49,103 bases of DNA from CAZUNB01 sp044227985 (GCA_044227985.1 JBGAVT010000006.1:1-49103); one strand, 5' to 3'; positions 6,770-15,083 are shown, counted from the first letter of the stretch. Made by a program: numbers and translations. The notes: generated from the sequence alone by a model not told the origin.

Positions 6770-9268
6770 ATGTCGAAGTTAATTGCAATTGATGGTAAGA
6801 GCGTTTTCTATCGTGGCTACTATGCTATGCCATATCTGGCATTACCAGACGGTACGCCAACTGGCGGAGTTTACGGTTTCGCCAGTATGGCGCTTGAAAG
6901 TCTTAAACGATTCTCACCAGACTATGCGATTGTTGCTTGGGATAAAAAAGGAACTAATATTCGTTCACGCTTAAAACTTTATCCTGAATATAAAGCTGGA
7001 CGCAAACCGATGCCTGATGATATGCGCGTTCAAATTCCGATGCTCATGGAGTTATTAGATGCTTTCGGGTGGCCATTGTTTGAACTAGACGACTATGAGG
7101 CTGATGATTTACTTGGTGTGGTTGCTAAACAGGCTTATGAACATAAGAGGATTGAAAGTATTTTGATCACATCTGACCAAGATTCATTTCAGTTAATTAA
7201 CAAGCATACGAAAGTCGCTAATTTAAAACGAGGGTTATCTGATGTTGAGTTACTCGATGTCGAAAAATTAATGGAAGAATATGGTGTCACTCCAGAACAG
7301 ATGATAGATTTAAAGTCGATCATGGGAGATAGTAGTGATAATATACCCGGTGTTAAAGGCATAGGCCGAATTGGTGCGATGAAGTTGCTTGACGAATTTA
7401 AGACACTCGAAAATATATATGAAAATATAGAGATGGTTACCGGTGCTACCAAAAATAAACTTCTGGATAACAAGGACATGGCTTTTTTGTCGAAGCAACT
7501 AGTAACCCTACAACTTGATGCACCAATGAAAGTTGATTTTACTACTGCTCGGCTAAACCATGTTGATCCTGAAAAAGTTATTGCCATCTTAGAAAAATTC
7601 GCTTTTAAAAGCTTGCTTCGTGAAATTCCTGAAAACTGGGGAGTGGATATAGGATCCTCGGTCAGTAAGCCCATTCTTCAAAAGAAGGCATCTCTACCTA
7701 AACTTATTTCTATTCCAACCAAAATCGAGAAAATTGTTGTACTACACCAGTTTCTTGATAGATGGTTTGCATCTTGTAGTCCATCTTCGTATTTTGAATT
7801 AGATAAACTGGATGATATTGCTAACAGTGTAGGAATTGTCGGCTATGATGCCAAGGATATACTTAAGAAGCTAACGAATAATCTAGATGTTTCAATTGAA
7901 CATGATATTAAGCAGGCAGGATTTTTACTAAATCCACTGGATAAAGATCATGGATTTGAGCATTATGCAGATTCCGAAATAGAAACTGTTGAACAAGCAA
8001 TTTTTGAGCTATGGCAACTGTATAAAACACAAAAAGAAATGCTGCTATCGCAAAAAATGAATAAACTTGTCGAAGAGATTGAATGGCCAGTAAGTGCAGT
8101 TTTAGCTCGGATGGAGGCACGTGGTATTCGGGTTGATAGTACGATACTTTCCGAGCTTTCTATCGAAGTCGAAGATGAAATTGCAGTGATTGAACAAAAA
8201 ATTTATGGTTTAGCCGATCAAGAGTTTAACATTAGTTCGCCACGCCAACTGGCTGTTGTTTTGTATGATGATATTGGACTACCAACTGAATTTATTAAAA
8301 AAACAAAATCTGGCTTTAGTACTGCACATAGTGAGTTATCAAAACTACAACAACTTCATCCGATAGTTGATGAAATTATTCGTTATCGAGAAATTACCAA
8401 ACTACTGAACACGTATATTAGAACGTTGCCTGAACAAGTTCAAGCTGATGGGCGAATTCACACTCAATTCGACATGGATGTTGCTAGTACGGGTCGGCTG
8501 TCCAGCCGTGAACCGAACTTACAGAATATTCCTGTACGGACTGAACTAGGTCGTAAGATTAGGAGTGCCTTTATACCAAGCAAAAAAATGAGTTTCATAC
8601 ATGCTGACTATAGCCAGTTTGAATTAAGAATTGCAGCCGTTCTGAGCGGAGAAGCAGATATGATTAAGGCTTTTACAGATGGTGTTGATATTCATAAACG
8701 GACTGCAGCACAAATTTTTGGTCTTGAGGAAGATAAAGTTAGCGATACACAGCGCTATCAGGCAAAAGCTGTAAATTTTGGAATTATGTATGGCCAAGGA
8801 GTCCATGGTTTGTCACAAGGAACAGGTTTAAGCTACAGCGATGCCAAGCAGTTTATTGATGCCTATTTTGCCGTCAGACCGAAGTTGGCTGAGTTCATTG
8901 AAGAAACAAAAATGAAGGCAAAAAACCAAGGTTTTGTTGAAACTATTTTCGGACGAAGACGCCCAACTCCAGATGTCAGGTCGAGTAATTTTATTGTTCG
9001 CGAGGCTGCTTTTAGGGCGGCCGTTAATATGCCAATTCAAGGTAGTGCAGCTGATTTGATGAAGTTTGCGATGGTTAAATTGGAAGAAGTTTTACCAAAA
9101 ACTGCCGTTCAGCTAGTCCAAGTTCACGACAGTATATTGATTGAAGCGTCGAGCGATGAGGCGGAGTCGGTTGCTGAGCTTGTGAAAAAAACCATGGAGT
9201 CAGTTTATGGTATTGGTGTACCTCTCAAGGTTGATACCAAAGTTGGAAAAAATTGGGGGGAACTTTGA
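6770..9268 (+). CDS. polA: DNA polymerase I
   Basis: Pol I removes primers, fills gaps and repairs DNA. The 832 residues contain three parts. The 5' nuclease (residues 1-290) has its acidic metal ligands, as in DYEADDLLG, TSDQDSFQLI and GDSSDNIPGVKGIG. The middle region (about 300-420) sits where the 3'-5' proofreading exonuclease lies, but the DxE and YxxxD-type catalytic motifs are not recognisable, so proofreading is probably lost. The polymerase domain has motif A (DYSQFELRIAAVLSGE), motif B (RYQAKAVNFGIMYG, with Phe at the nucleotide-discrimination position) and motif C (VQVHDSILIE). The stop overlaps the first codon of the S51 pseudogene remnant. Confidence 0.96.
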   Translation: MSKLIAIDGKSVFYRGYYAMPYLALPDGTPTGGVYGFASMALESLKRFSPDYAIVAWDKKGTNIRSRLKLYPEYKAGRKPMPDDMRVQIPMLMELLDAFGWPLFELDDYEADDLLGVVAKQAYEHKRIESILITSDQDSFQLINKHTKVANLKRGLSDVELLDVEKLMEEYGVTPEQMIDLKSIMGDSSDNIPGVKGIGRIGAMKLLDEFKTLENIYENIEMVTGATKNKLLDNKDMAFLSKQLVTLQLDAPMKVDFTTARLNHVDPEKVIAILEKFAFKSLLREIPENWGVDIGSSVSKPILQKKASLPKLISIPTKIEKIVVLHQFLDRWFASCSPSSYFELDKLDDIANSVGIVGYDAKDILKKLTNNLDVSIEHDIKQAGFLLNPLDKDHGFEHYADSEIETVEQAIFELWQLYKTQKEMLLSQKMNKLVEEIEWPVSAVLARMEARGIRVDSTILSELSIEVEDEIAVIEQKIYGLADQEFNISSPRQLAVVLYDDIGLPTEFIKKTKSGFSTAHSELSKLQQLHPIVDEIIRYREITKLLNTYIRTLPEQVQADGRIHTQFDMDVASTGRLSSREPNLQNIPVRTELGRKIRSAFIPSKKMSFIHADYSQFELRIAAVLSGEADMIKAFTDGVDIHKRTAAQIFGLEEDKVSDTQRYQAKAVNFGIMYGQGVHGLSQGTGLSYSDAKQFIDAYFAVRPKLAEFIEETKMKAKNQGFVETIFGRRRPTPDVRSSNFIVREAAFRAAVNMPIQGSAADLMKFAMVKLEEVLPKTAVQLVQVHDSILIEASSDEAESVAELVKKTMESVYGIGVPLKVDTKVGKNWGEL

Positions 9269-9888
9269 GGATATTCCTTTCTTCAATAGGTGTTCCCAAA
9301 AAAGCATAAAGTCATTTCCTTGAGCTTATTAGCCAACTTGATAATCCAAGTTTAGGTTTTATCACTAACGCTGCAGATAATTATCCATCTGATGAAAAAA
9401 TATATCTTGAAAATAGCTTAAAATACTTCGAATCAGTCGGTATCAAGACGAAAGAAATTGATTTAAGAGATTTCCAAAATACAGCAATCATGAAGGACGC
9501 TCTCTCAATGTTAGATATTATTTGGTTATGTGGAGGGAACACACCATATTTTCGTTATATATCCCGCGAAACAGGTTTCGACACTATAATTGCTGGTTTT
9601 ATTCAGCCCGGAATTATTTACGGTGGCGAATCAGCGGGTGCAATAATTGCTACTCCAACTATAAAATACGTTGACATAGTTGATGATCCTAGCGAAGCGC
9701 CGGTGTACATAGAATAGGGCTTTTGTTTAGTTGATTTCGCATTGGCACCACACTGGACCAATTTTACGGAAGACAATCGTCTACAAAAAATGAAAAATAG
9801 TCTTGAAGCTGACATGAGAGATGTAATCACAATAACGGATCTACAGGCAGCAGTAATAGACGGTTCAAATCGTTTAATTATCAAATAA
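9265..9888 (+). pseudogene. Peptidase S51 (dipeptidase E-like) pseudogene with two in-frame stops
   Basis: One reading frame from TTG 9265 to TAA 9886 encodes an S51 peptidase of about 207 codons, interrupted by TAA at 9307-9309 (codon 15) and TAG at 9715-9717 (codon 151). Family features remain. They include FLSSIGVPKKA at the start, GFITNAADNYP, the LCGGNTPYF motif, the nucleophile region GGESAGA (Ser123), and the LVDFALAPHWTNF segment after the second stop, which matches the conserved C-terminal His motif. Both stops look like single-base changes, because no frameshift is needed to read through. TGA is a stop elsewhere, and TAA/TAG end most other genes, so recoding is unlikely. The longest intact piece is 9490-9717 (75 codons). 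Confidence 0.8.
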
Positions 9889-9890
9889 CA

Positions 9891-9919
9891 TTGACAAATA
9901 ATGGTATAAGTGCTATTAT
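9891..9919 (+). promoter_or_regulatory. Strong promoter, TTGACA-17-TATTAT with extended TGC, leaderless start at 9927
   Basis: A perfect -35 (TTGACA, 9891-9896), a 17-nt spacer and an extended -10 (TGC-TATTAT, hexamer 9914-9919) lie directly behind the S51 remnant. The ATG at 9927 lies 8 nt after the -10, so the transcript should begin at or next to the start codon. Confidence 0.75.
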
Positions 9920-9926
9920 TATTGAC

Positions 9927-10523
9927 ATGAGTACAGGTGCAAGAGCTTTTTGGGTTATGATGTTGGTCATTGGATCAATTCTAGCGGTCGTTGTTTTAGT
10001 GATTATTGGTCGCAGCCTATTTGGCAATAGCAAAATAAAACAGACTGAAGCCCAGCAAATTAATCTCGAAGAGTATATTCGTGCAGATACTTCCGTGCGT
10101 TTTGAAGTAGTTAATGACGTTATCGCCGACGAAGAGCACCAAACAATTCAGATGAATGTTAGTCAGAATAATCGAACTGTGAAGGTCCTGCAAGGGTACG
10201 AGAACAAAACGATTGCTTCCAAGACTTATGGTAATAACACTGCGGCGTATCGTGACTTTATGGTGGCGATAAGTAATGCTGATTTTACTGCAAAGACTTT
10301 AATTCCAGATGGACCTAAAAACTTTGATGGTCTGTGTCCAAATGGTACTCGTTATAGGCTGAGCTTGTTCGAAAACGATGAGCTGGTTCAGGAAACCTGG
10401 AAGACTAGCTGCGCAAAAGAGTCAGCTACGTCAGCTACACTAGTTGATCCGATTAATCTGTTGTTTCAGAAGCAGTTTACTGAATACAACGATGTTCTGA
10501 CTGAAGCTCGCAACCGCGACTAG
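9927..10523 (+). CDS. Unknown membrane-anchored extracytoplasmic protein
   Basis: The protein has 198 residues from ATG 9927. A short polar N-terminus (STGAR) precedes one membrane helix (about residues 7-30, FWVMMLVIGSILAVVVLVII). An outer domain of about 165 residues follows, with a CPNGTRYRLSLFENDELVQETW segment and a second Cys (SCAKES). The two Cys could form a disulfide. The frame is open upstream to a TTG at 9891, but that codon is the -35 element of the promoter, so the later ATG is preferred. I recognise no family. Similar small anchored proteins are common in Saccharibacteria (recollection, not a search result). Confidence 0.7.
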   Translation: MSTGARAFWVMMLVIGSILAVVVLVIIGRSLFGNSKIKQTEAQQINLEEYIRADTSVRFEVVNDVIADEEHQTIQMNVSQNNRTVKVLQGYENKTIASKTYGNNTAAYRDFMVAISNADFTAKTLIPDGPKNFDGLCPNGTRYRLSLFENDELVQETWKTSCAKESATSATLVDPINLLFQKQFTEYNDVLTEARNRD

Positions 10524-10561
10524 CGTCGATTCAAAGATGATATAAATATCAATACATTGCT

Positions 10562-10593
10562 TGCTATACTTATACTCCAGACAGTATAAGGAG
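10562..10593 (+). promoter_or_regulatory. Extended -10 promoter and Shine-Dalgarno site of mutM
   Basis: TGC-TATACT (hexamer 10565-10570) predicts transcription from about 10577. A TAAGGAG at 10587-10593 lies 5 nt before the GTG start at 10599. This gene therefore has a short conventional leader, unlike the leaderless genes nearby. Confidence 0.55.
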
Positions 10594-10598
10594 TCACG

Positions 10599-11471
10599 GT
10601 GCCAGAGCTACCAGAAGTTGAAACAGTCAAGCTTGGTTTGAAGAAGCGTATAATTGGCAAAACAATTAAAGCTGTAGATTTCGACTGGCCAAAAAGTTTT
10701 CCAAATAGTCCAGAAGATGTAAAGCAGTTTTTGATTGGCAATAAAATAATTGCAATTCGCCGACGTGCAAAGGTTTTGATGATCGATCTTGGTAGTAATT
10801 ATTCGCTTTTAATTCATTTGAAAATGACAGGGCAGCTTGTCTATGTTGGTGCAGATAGGTTCGGAGCGGGCCACCCAAACGATAGTTTAGTCGGTAGTCT
10901 TCCAGATCGATCAACTCGTGTAACGATGCTATTTTCTGATGATTCTCAACTTTTTTTCAATGATCAGCGGAAGTTTGGCTGGGTCAAGTTAGTTCCAACG
11001 ACTGCGATTAAAGATTTAGCTTTCTTCCAGAAAGTTGGTCCCGAGCCACTACCATCAGATTTTACTGCCCAACAATTTATTCCACGCGTTCGTAGACGTG
11101 CCAACACTAGCATTAAGGCAGCTATTTTAGATCAAACAGTTCTAGCAGGGGTAGGTAATATTTACGCTGATGAGTCACTATTCGTGGCAAAAATTCATCC
11201 AGCTAGATTGGTAAAAAATGTTCGTGATGATGAACTTACAAAACTCTTAGAAGAAATTAAAGCTGTTATGTTGTTGTCAATCGAGAAGGGCGGTAGTAGC
11301 GATCGGAACTACGTTAATGCTGAGGGTAAAAAGGGAAGTTACATCAGTTTTGCTAAAGTCTTTCGTAAAGAAGATACACCGTGTCAGGTTTGTGGCACTA
11401 CAATTATAAAAACAAAAGTAGCAACCCGTGGCACTCATATTTGCCCAAACTGCCAAAGGCTGAAGAAATGA
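10599..11471 (+). CDS. mutM: Formamidopyrimidine-DNA glycosylase (Fpg/MutM)
   Basis: Fpg excises oxidised purines such as 8-oxoguanine and nicks the abasic site. The mature N-terminus PELPEVET carries the catalytic Pro1 and Glu2. The RRAKVLMIDL segment holds the conserved Lys, and HLKMTGQL is the following strand. The C-terminal zinc finger is intact (CQVCGTTI ... THICPNCQ), including the RGTHICP arginine. At 290 residues it is slightly longer than the E. coli protein (269). The start is GTG, set by the Shine-Dalgarno site and by the requirement for MPELPE. The stop overlaps the holA start as ATGA. Confidence 0.95.
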   Translation: MPELPEVETVKLGLKKRIIGKTIKAVDFDWPKSFPNSPEDVKQFLIGNKIIAIRRRAKVLMIDLGSNYSLLIHLKMTGQLVYVGADRFGAGHPNDSLVGSLPDRSTRVTMLFSDDSQLFFNDQRKFGWVKLVPTTAIKDLAFFQKVGPEPLPSDFTAQQFIPRVRRRANTSIKAAILDQTVLAGVGNIYADESLFVAKIHPARLVKNVRDDELTKLLEEIKAVMLLSIEKGGSSDRNYVNAEGKKGSYISFAKVFRKEDTPCQVCGTTIIKTKVATRGTHICPNCQRLKK

Positions 11472-12379
11472 TTCATATTCTTTATGGCAACAATCCTTAT
11501 GAAATCATCCAGGCTAAGCAGGAACTACTTGCTAAAAGCCAGCTCGATCCAGAAACAATCGAAGCCTTAGACCACACGCTTCTTAGCTTTCAACAGAAAC
11601 TTTGTGCAACTGATTTGTTTAGCTCACAGAACTTATTCGTGGTTGAGGGTTTATCTTTGCAAAAGAACTGGAATATCGAAGCTCTGTCTTGGCTTGAGAA
11701 GCTCGATGAAAGTTTGATTGATGTTATTGTCTGCGAACCATCGATTGATTTGCGAAGTAGTTTTGCACGGAATCTCAAAAAAAATAAAAACGCGCAAGAA
11801 TTTCGACAACTTGATGACAGGACTTTAGTCTCATGGGCTATTGAACGCGCCAAGAAAAAAGAATTTAAAATAGATGTAGTTAGTACTCAACATCTAGTTG
11901 ACCGTGTTGGAAATGATCAATGGCGACTTGACAATGAACTTGATAAACTGTGTCTTCTCAATCAGAAAATTGACAAAAATGTTATCGATCAACACACGAC
12001 ACCGATGCTACAAACAACAATCTTCCATTTTCTCGATGCTTTATTCGCTGCACGCGATTCGACCGATAATAGGCTTCAAGATTTAATAGATTCTGGAGCA
12101 AATCATATTTACATTATAACTATGCTTGGTTGGTCGTTGCAGAACTATCTAGCTCTCCACTATCGGAAGGATTATAATTTGCGCGAATTAGCAGAACTGA
12201 CCCAGATAAAAGAGGGGGTTCTATCGAGGTCGGCACGGAGTAGAGAATTAAGTGGATCCCAAGTAAAGTTGTTGATAGCTGCAACGCTGCAAGCTGATAT
12301 TGATGCAAAAACTCGTAAAATCGTACCAGATACACATTTGCGGCAGCTATTAGCTCAGTATGAAGAAATACTTCAATAA
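11468..12379 (+). CDS. holA: DNA polymerase III delta subunit (clamp-loader subunit)
   Basis: HolA opens the beta clamp as part of the clamp loader. The 303-residue protein starts MIHILYGNNPYEI, the usual YGNDxYxI beginning, and carries the typical helical tail. In the middle are VVEGLSLQKNW and SWAIERAKKKE, and near the C-terminus are LGWSLQNYLALHYRKDYN and the final RQLLAQYEEIL helix. The start was moved from an upstream in-frame ATG (11381) to 11468. There it makes an ATGA overlap with mutM, and the N-terminus then matches the family. Divergence within this family is high, so the call rests on overall pattern plus position after mutM and before rpsT, a pairing (holA-rpsT) common in bacteria. 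Confidence 0.85.
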   Translation: MIHILYGNNPYEIIQAKQELLAKSQLDPETIEALDHTLLSFQQKLCATDLFSSQNLFVVEGLSLQKNWNIEALSWLEKLDESLIDVIVCEPSIDLRSSFARNLKKNKNAQEFRQLDDRTLVSWAIERAKKKEFKIDVVSTQHLVDRVGNDQWRLDNELDKLCLLNQKIDKNVIDQHTTPMLQTTIFHFLDALFAARDSTDNRLQDLIDSGANHIYIITMLGWSLQNYLALHYRKDYNLRELAELTQIKEGVLSRSARSRELSGSQVKLLIAATLQADIDAKTRKIVPDTHLRQLLAQYEEILQ

Positions 12380-12460
12380 TTATTTTTTAAAGTATTTCTA
12401 ATTTTCATTAATTAATGCAAACTATCTTTTAAGTTTGATCATGGAAATTACTTGTAAAGA

Positions 12461-12488
12461 ACTACTATTTTTTAGTAGTAGCTTTTTT
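12461..12488 (+). terminator. Candidate terminator between holA and rpsT
   Basis: ACTACTA (12461-12467) pairs with TAGTAGT (12473-12479) around a T5 loop, and six T follow at 12483-12488. It overlaps the last codons of the convergent rpsT gene. The stem is A/T-rich and weak, so it may stop holA transcripts only partly. Confidence 0.35.
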
Positions 12489-12908
12489 AGCAGCTGGCTT
12501 TTTAGCCACCGCTTTTTTAGCTGCTACTTTTTTAGCAGCTGGCTTTGCGGCAGTCTTAGCTGCCGGTTTCTTGGCTGGAGCAGTCTTCTTAGTGGCAGCT
12601 GGTTTAGTTGTCTTCGTAGTTTTAGCCTTAGCAGCAGGAGGATTCGCTCCAGCTTCTTTGGCCTGCTTTACCAAGCCTTGGATTCGACGGGCAGCTGTAT
12701 TCTTGTGTAAGATATTCTTCTTGACCATTTTATCTATCTGGCTTTGAGTCTTGATTAATTCATTAGCTATTTCAGCTTTTTCTCCACCTACTACTGCAGC
12801 ATTGAAAGCTTTTAGGTTATTTCGTAATTCGTCTTTCTGATAACGATTGCGAGCACGACGGTGTTGGTCTTGCTTAACTCTTTTAATAGCTGATTTGATA
12901 ATTGGCAT
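12465..12908 (-). CDS. rpsT: 30S ribosomal protein S20 with a long Lys/Ala/Pro tail
   Basis: Residues 1-85 are an ordinary S20: PIIKSAIKRVKQDQHRRARN, then a helical bundle ending NTAARRIQGLVKQAKEAG. S20 binds 16S rRNA in the body of the 30S subunit. The family is usually about 87 residues, but this protein continues for roughly 60 more. The extra part is a low-complexity run of AAKK, PAAKK, TTKTTK and AKKPAAK units like the tails of histone H1-like bacterial proteins. The tail is strongly basic and surely disordered. The gene runs opposite to its neighbours, with its own promoter and an AAAGGGGA Shine-Dalgarno site just upstream. Confidence 0.92.
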   Translation of the reverse strand: MPIIKSAIKRVKQDQHRRARNRYQKDELRNNLKAFNAAVVGGEKAEIANELIKTQSQIDKMVKKNILHKNTAARRIQGLVKQAKEAGANPPAAKAKTTKTTKPAATKKTAPAKKPAAKTAAKPAAKKVAAKKAVAKKPAAKKATTKK

Positions 12909-12964
12909 GTGTGTTTTCCCCTTTACAATGCATAAATATTTTCTAAATTACTAGATAACACGTT

Positions 12965-12993
12965 ATTATAACAGGGTAGTACCAGATGTGCAA
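12965..12993 (-). promoter_or_regulatory. rpsT promoter
   Basis: On the minus strand TTGCAC (12993-12988), a 17-nt spacer and an extended -10, TGT-TATAAT (hexamer 12970-12965), are followed by a leader of about 50 nt. That leader ends with a purine-rich AAAGGGGA ribosome site before the rpsT ATG. Confidence 0.65.
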
Positions 12994-13025
12994 TTAATCT
13001 TGAAAAAGACATAAATAATTAATAG

Positions 13026-13054
13026 TTGACAGTTTTACATTATAATGCTAATGT
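13026..13054 (+). promoter_or_regulatory. Promoter for the 13093 small ORF and the NrnA-like gene
   Basis: TTGACA (13026-13031), a 17-nt spacer and an extended -10, TGC-TAATGT (13049-13054), point rightwards. A closer TATAAT at 13041-13046 leaves only 9 nt of spacer and is a less likely -10 for this -35. The 12909-13234 gap thus holds two divergent promoters and one small ORF. Confidence 0.5.
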
Positions 13055-13092
13055 TAATATATCCAATCAAAAATAAAAAGGATAAAAAAACC

Positions 13093-13191
13093 ATGACAAC
13101 ACTTAAAAAAACGAATGAATTAGCTCGATTTATTGTCGCAAATTGTGTTGCAGATAAAACAACGTTTAATATACTCGGGACAACTGAATAG
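13093..13191 (+). CDS. Possible 32-residue leader peptide or small protein
   Basis: An ATG at 13093 opens 32 codons (MTTLKKTNELARFIVANCVA...) ending TAG 13189-13191, with an AAAAGG ribosome site about 10 nt upstream and a good promoter before that. It is the first ORF on the transcript that leads into the NrnA-like gene, 43 nt before its start. The N-terminal half could form an amphipathic helix. Nothing shows that it is translated; it could equally be a leader region or the remains of a longer gene. No family is recognised. Confidence 0.35.
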   Translation: MTTLKKTNELARFIVANCVADKTTFNILGTTE

Positions 13192-13234
13192 TTCTGTGGT
13201 AGGATAGTAAAAAAAGCATAAGGATAATAGCAAC

Positions 13235-15055
13235 ATGGAAGCAGACGCAGCATCACCAATCAAGCAACTGATTGCACAGCTTGAAAAAGCCAATAGTGTC
13301 CTCGTGACAGCAACAGGTAATCCTGACATCGATCAGCTGAGTGCAACTTTCGCTATGAGCCAAATTCTTAATGAGATGGAGAAACACGTGACGACTCTGA
13401 TTAGCCGTCCGATTCCTGAAAAGTTAGAATTTCTAAAAGGTGAGTTAGAGGTAACCGATAATGTTGACAATCTTCGAGATTTTGTAATCTCACTTGATAA
13501 GCGCCTGGCAGATCACCTGCATTATAAAGTCGTCGATGAAGAAGTCCGCGTCTATATTACTCCATACCGAACTTCAATTGGGGCAAAAGACATTAGGTTT
13601 GGACAGGGTGGTTTTAACGTTGATGCCGTGATTATCCTTGGTGCTACCGAACTTGATCAACTTGAAGACGTCATTAGTGATGATGCTGGTGTGATAAATA
13701 CTGCGCCGGTAACAATTTTAACCAAGGGTGATATCCCGAGTGCCATTAGAGGTGATAACTGGCATAATCCGTCAATTAGCTCACTGAGTGAAATGGTCGC
13801 AAACTTTGCACTTAATGTACCCGATCAGACAGTGCTCACGCAAGCAAGCTCTCAGGCGTTGCTAACTGGATTAATTACCGCCACAAAGCATTTTAGTAAT
13901 GATAAAACAACGCCGCAAGTTATGAACATTGCTGCACAGATGATGAGCTATGGCGCCAACCAACAGACCATTGTTAGTCGTCTTGGAACAGCAAACTCAA
14001 TAGAGGAGCTAGGTCCAAGGATGGACGAGGTCACTCCGCTTAGAATCAATAAAGATACTACATCATCGGATGACAGCATTAGTCTACTCGATAAAGACAA
14101 AGATGATATCGTGCCTTTAGCGGAGCAGGGAAAGTCGAAGAATGACCATGAGCTTACACTCGACCATAGTGTCTCATCTCCAAAATCAGCAGACTCTGAT
14201 AAAAAGAGGCAAGATAAATCAGAAGAATTATCAGATTTGAGACATTCAAAATCAAATAGCATAGAGCAGCCAATTGAAAAGATTGATCCACTTCCACCAG
14301 CTAAAGAATCTTTAGTAGATAATGAAAAAAAACAAGAAAAATTATCTGAAGTGTTGGACTTACCGACCGAACCACTTGATGAGGATATGCTAGGTAGCGA
14401 TGACAAGTTAAAGATAAATGAGCCACCAAGAGCAGTTGAGGCAGAACCACTGACACCAGCCCCGTTGCCAAATGTTAAGCAAAAACAAGAAGTTGTACCG
14501 ACTGACGCTGCTATAGCCAACTCGGTCGCACCTCCACCGGCATCATCACCAGTTGCACCTACGACTCCTGATCTGCCACCGGTCCAACTTCCACCGCAAC
14601 AACCTCCAGCTCCAGTGGTTCCACCTCCACCACTTCCACCAGTTAATCCACTACAACAGCCTAATGTGTTGCCGCCAATACCTGTAATTGCTCCGGCTAC
14701 ACCAGTAGTACAACCACCCTCGCCTCCAGTTGCGCCAGTTACGAACAATCCTGTAGTTAAGTTGCCGCCAATCCCACCAGCACCTGTTGCTCCTGCTAGT
14801 GTTGCTGTAGCGGATGATAAGCCGAAAGTCTCGCATAGTTTTCCAACCGATAATAAACCTAAGGTTGATTTAGCTGCGCTTCAGGATGAAGTTACACAGT
14901 CTACGCCACCTTTGACACAACCATTCTCGCCAGTCGCTACTCCAGAACTCACTAGTAATGACCCAGATGACCAGCTGCGACAAGCTACACAAGCGTTGAA
15001 TCAGTCACTGTCAGTTGATGCAGCTCCACAAATTCCGCTACCACCACAGACATAG
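13235..15055 (+). CDS. Catalytically degenerate NrnA-like DHH phosphoesterase with a proline-rich tail
   Basis: Residues 1-255 follow the NrnA (nanoRNase / pAp phosphatase) fold, but key motifs are gone. The first DxD is kept in modified form (D31, D33 in NPDIDQLSA). The IDHH motif is replaced by LTKGD (T163-D166), and the DTG/F segment reads TATKHF (215-220). The surrounding framework, such as SISSLSEMVANF, ALLTGLI and AQMMSYGA, still aligns in order. After residue 255 comes a charged linker, then about 150 residues of Pro/Val/Ala-rich sequence (about 395-545). The 606-residue protein is nearly twice the usual NrnA length. Its place just before truB, with rpsO and pnp after, is the usual nrnA position. 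A Shine-Dalgarno-like AAGGA precedes the ATG. Confidence 0.75.
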   Translation: MEADAASPIKQLIAQLEKANSVLVTATGNPDIDQLSATFAMSQILNEMEKHVTTLISRPIPEKLEFLKGELEVTDNVDNLRDFVISLDKRLADHLHYKVVDEEVRVYITPYRTSIGAKDIRFGQGGFNVDAVIILGATELDQLEDVISDDAGVINTAPVTILTKGDIPSAIRGDNWHNPSISSLSEMVANFALNVPDQTVLTQASSQALLTGLITATKHFSNDKTTPQVMNIAAQMMSYGANQQTIVSRLGTANSIEELGPRMDEVTPLRINKDTTSSDDSISLLDKDKDDIVPLAEQGKSKNDHELTLDHSVSSPKSADSDKKRQDKSEELSDLRHSKSNSIEQPIEKIDPLPPAKESLVDNEKKQEKLSEVLDLPTEPLDEDMLGSDDKLKINEPPRAVEAEPLTPAPLPNVKQKQEVVPTDAAIANSVAPPPASSPVAPTTPDLPPVQLPPQQPPAPVVPPPPLPPVNPLQQPNVLPPIPVIAPATPVVQPPSPPVAPVTNNPVVKLPPIPPAPVAPASVAVADDKPKVSHSFPTDNKPKVDLAALQDEVTQSTPPLTQPFSPVATPELTSNDPDDQLRQATQALNQSLSVDAAPQIPLPPQT

Positions 15056-15069
15056 TTAAATCAGTTCGT

Positions 15070-15075
15070 TATACT
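15070..15075 (+). promoter_or_regulatory. -10 box just upstream of truB
   Basis: TATACT ends 9 nt before the truB ATG (15084), in the 28-nt gap after the NrnA-like gene. Transcription from it would give a leader of about 2 nt. No Shine-Dalgarno site is present. It could be an internal promoter in addition to read-through from upstream. Confidence 0.35.
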
Positions 15076-15083
15076 GGTTTCAT

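Noticed and set aside
9307..9717. Stop codon reassignment to explain the broken S51 gene
   Set aside because: TAA and TAG end most genes around it, so reading them as sense is not tenable.
12435..12710. A Ser/Phe/Leu-rich ORF on the plus strand
   Set aside because: It is antisense to the Lys/Ala tail of rpsT.
13948..14748. A 266-codon Gly-rich ORF on the minus strand
   Set aside because: It is the antisense of the proline-rich tail of the NrnA-like protein; Pro codons read back as Gly.
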